A stretch of DNA of 6,363 nt, taken from positions 1 through 6,363 of the forward strand of contig JAPPMR010000782.1 of assembly GCA_028818995.1 (NCBI GenBank), in the 5' to 3' direction. Below the pieces are notes generated by a model. The model worked only from the letters and a program-made list of their open reading frames with translations, was not told the origin of the DNA and searched no databases. The stretch is from Candidatus Poribacteria bacterium. Lineage in GTDB: Bacteria; Poribacteria; WGA-4E; WGA-3G. Made by a program: the position numbers and the translations under genes. How positions within the stretch are numbered: the first letter of the stretch is position 1; each line of letters begins with the position of its first letter. This document shows, piece after piece, positions 5,560-6,363 of this stretch.

Positions 5560-6363
5560 ATGCAGAAGTTAGTGTTTGATGGGAAACCGACACGGACGAA
5601 TTCACTCGGTATGCAATTTGTGGGAATTGAACCGGGCAGCTTTATGATGGGGTCAGAGAACGCGTCGCTGTCAGATGAATTGACGGCAGGCAAAGCGCAT
5701 CTCCGCGATGGCGATTGGGAAGAACAACCGGTGCATGAGGTAACGCTTAGCACACCGTTTTATATAAGTGTTTTTCAGGTGACCAATGTGCAGTATGCGG
5801 CGTTTGATCCGAGACATCGTGATCTGCCAAGTCTTCAGAACGTCGGTTTTTCACGGGATGATGATGAAGCAGTCGTGTTTGTGGATTGGCATGATGCGAC
5901 GCGTTTCTGCGAATGGCTCTCCGAAAAAGAGGGACTTCCATATCGATTGCCGACTGAGGCAGAATGGGAATATGTGTGCCGAGCAGGAACGACAACCCAT
6001 TTCCACACAGGGGATACATTGCCTCCCGAATTCCATAAGAACGTTGGCGAAAGTTGGTATCCTGATGCTGAGCGGGGCCGCGGTCCCGAAGAAATCGTCC
6101 CTTTACATGTCGGACAAACGCCACCTAACACATGGGGTGTATACGATATGCATGGGAATGTAGAGGAGTGGTGCCGAGATTGGTACGGACCGTACGAACC
6201 GAACCCACAAGTTGACCCAGTAGGTAGGGAAGCAGGGCTGTATCGTGTTACACGCGGTGGTAGCCATTCGACGTTGCTCTGTTATCTGCGTTCTGCGAAT
6301 CGGATGGCGGCGGTGCCTGAAGATAAACACTGGTACATCGGGTTTCGTGTTGTCTGTGGTGAA
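5560..6363 (+). CDS. FGE/SUMF1-family (formylglycine-generating enzyme-like) protein, 3' end beyond window
   Basis: I translated 268 residues from the ATG at 5560-5562, which follows AAGG (5551-5554) at five bases. The frame is still open at the edge. Family landmarks in order: MQFVGIEPGSFMMGS (18-32), PVHEVTLSTPFYISVFQVTN (57-76), VDWHDATRFCEWLS (108-121), RLPTEAEWEYVCRAG (129-143), GVYDMHGNVEEWCRDWYG (193-210), TRGGSHSTLLCYLRSANR (231-248) and IGFRVV (260-265). The fold is thus essentially complete. True FGEs oxidise a sulfatase cysteine with a pair of active-site Cys. Here only Cys241, near the second position, is present, and the first position seems to be a non-Cys residue. This argues against sulfatase activation and for one of the many divergent members with other or unknown roles. 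There is no signal peptide, so it is probably cytoplasmic. A further domain may follow beyond the window. A terminator at 5288-5322 separates it from the upstream gene. Confidence 0.9.
   Translation, partial: MQKLVFDGKPTRTNSLGMQFVGIEPGSFMMGSENASLSDELTAGKAHLRDGDWEEQPVHEVTLSTPFYISVFQVTNVQYAAFDPRHRDLPSLQNVGFSRDDDEAVVFVDWHDATRFCEWLSEKEGLPYRLPTEAEWEYVCRAGTTTHFHTGDTLPPEFHKNVGESWYPDAERGRGPEEIVPLHVGQTPPNTWGVYDMHGNVEEWCRDWYGPYEPNPQVDPVGREAGLYRVTRGGSHSTLLCYLRSANRMAAVPEDKHWYIGFRVVCGE

Noticed and set aside
5747..6163. Several open frames on both strands inside the FGE-like gene
   Set aside because: The plus-strand frame from 5560 gives a continuous family match; the others are shadows with no motif.

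Overview
The window looks like part of a genome of the Candidatus Poribacteria lineage or a close relative. This rests on recognised protein style rather than a search. The clearest sign is the large secreted protein at 2388-5258, which combines a metzincin-like protease domain, dockerin-type calcium loops, LDL-receptor-type YWTD repeats and a C-terminal tail beginning LPNYPNPFNPETWIPYHLS. The neighbouring FGE/SUMF1-like protein and the LamG-type remnant fit the same lineage. Base composition is moderate, with AT-rich intergenic DNA.

Layout: (1) 1-592, minus strand: a nearly complete cyclophilin-type peptidyl-prolyl isomerase lipoprotein running off the left edge. (2) 593-2387: a gene-poor scar zone. 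It holds the 3' remnant of a LamG-like gene (minus), a decayed IS982-family transposase (plus), an unusual set of interleaved inverted repeats, a short orphan C-terminus (minus) and the C-terminal half of an IS5-family transposase (minus). None of these transposase genes is intact. (3) 2388-5258, plus strand: a complete 956-residue modular exported protein, followed by a strong intrinsic terminator. (4) 5323-5559: an intergenic stretch with a GC-rich hairpin repeat and a possible extended -10 promoter. (5) 5560-6363, plus strand: an FGE/SUMF1-family protein, open at the right edge.

The genes do not form an evident operon. The isomerase is transcribed leftward, the modular protein ends in its own terminator, and the FGE-like gene has its own putative promoter and ribosome binding site. 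The isomerase and the modular protein are both predicted to be exported or surface-located; the FGE-like protein has no signal peptide. I see no defence system, CRISPR array, tRNA or rRNA. The most interesting items are the modular protease/propeller protein and the interleaved repeats in the scar zone.
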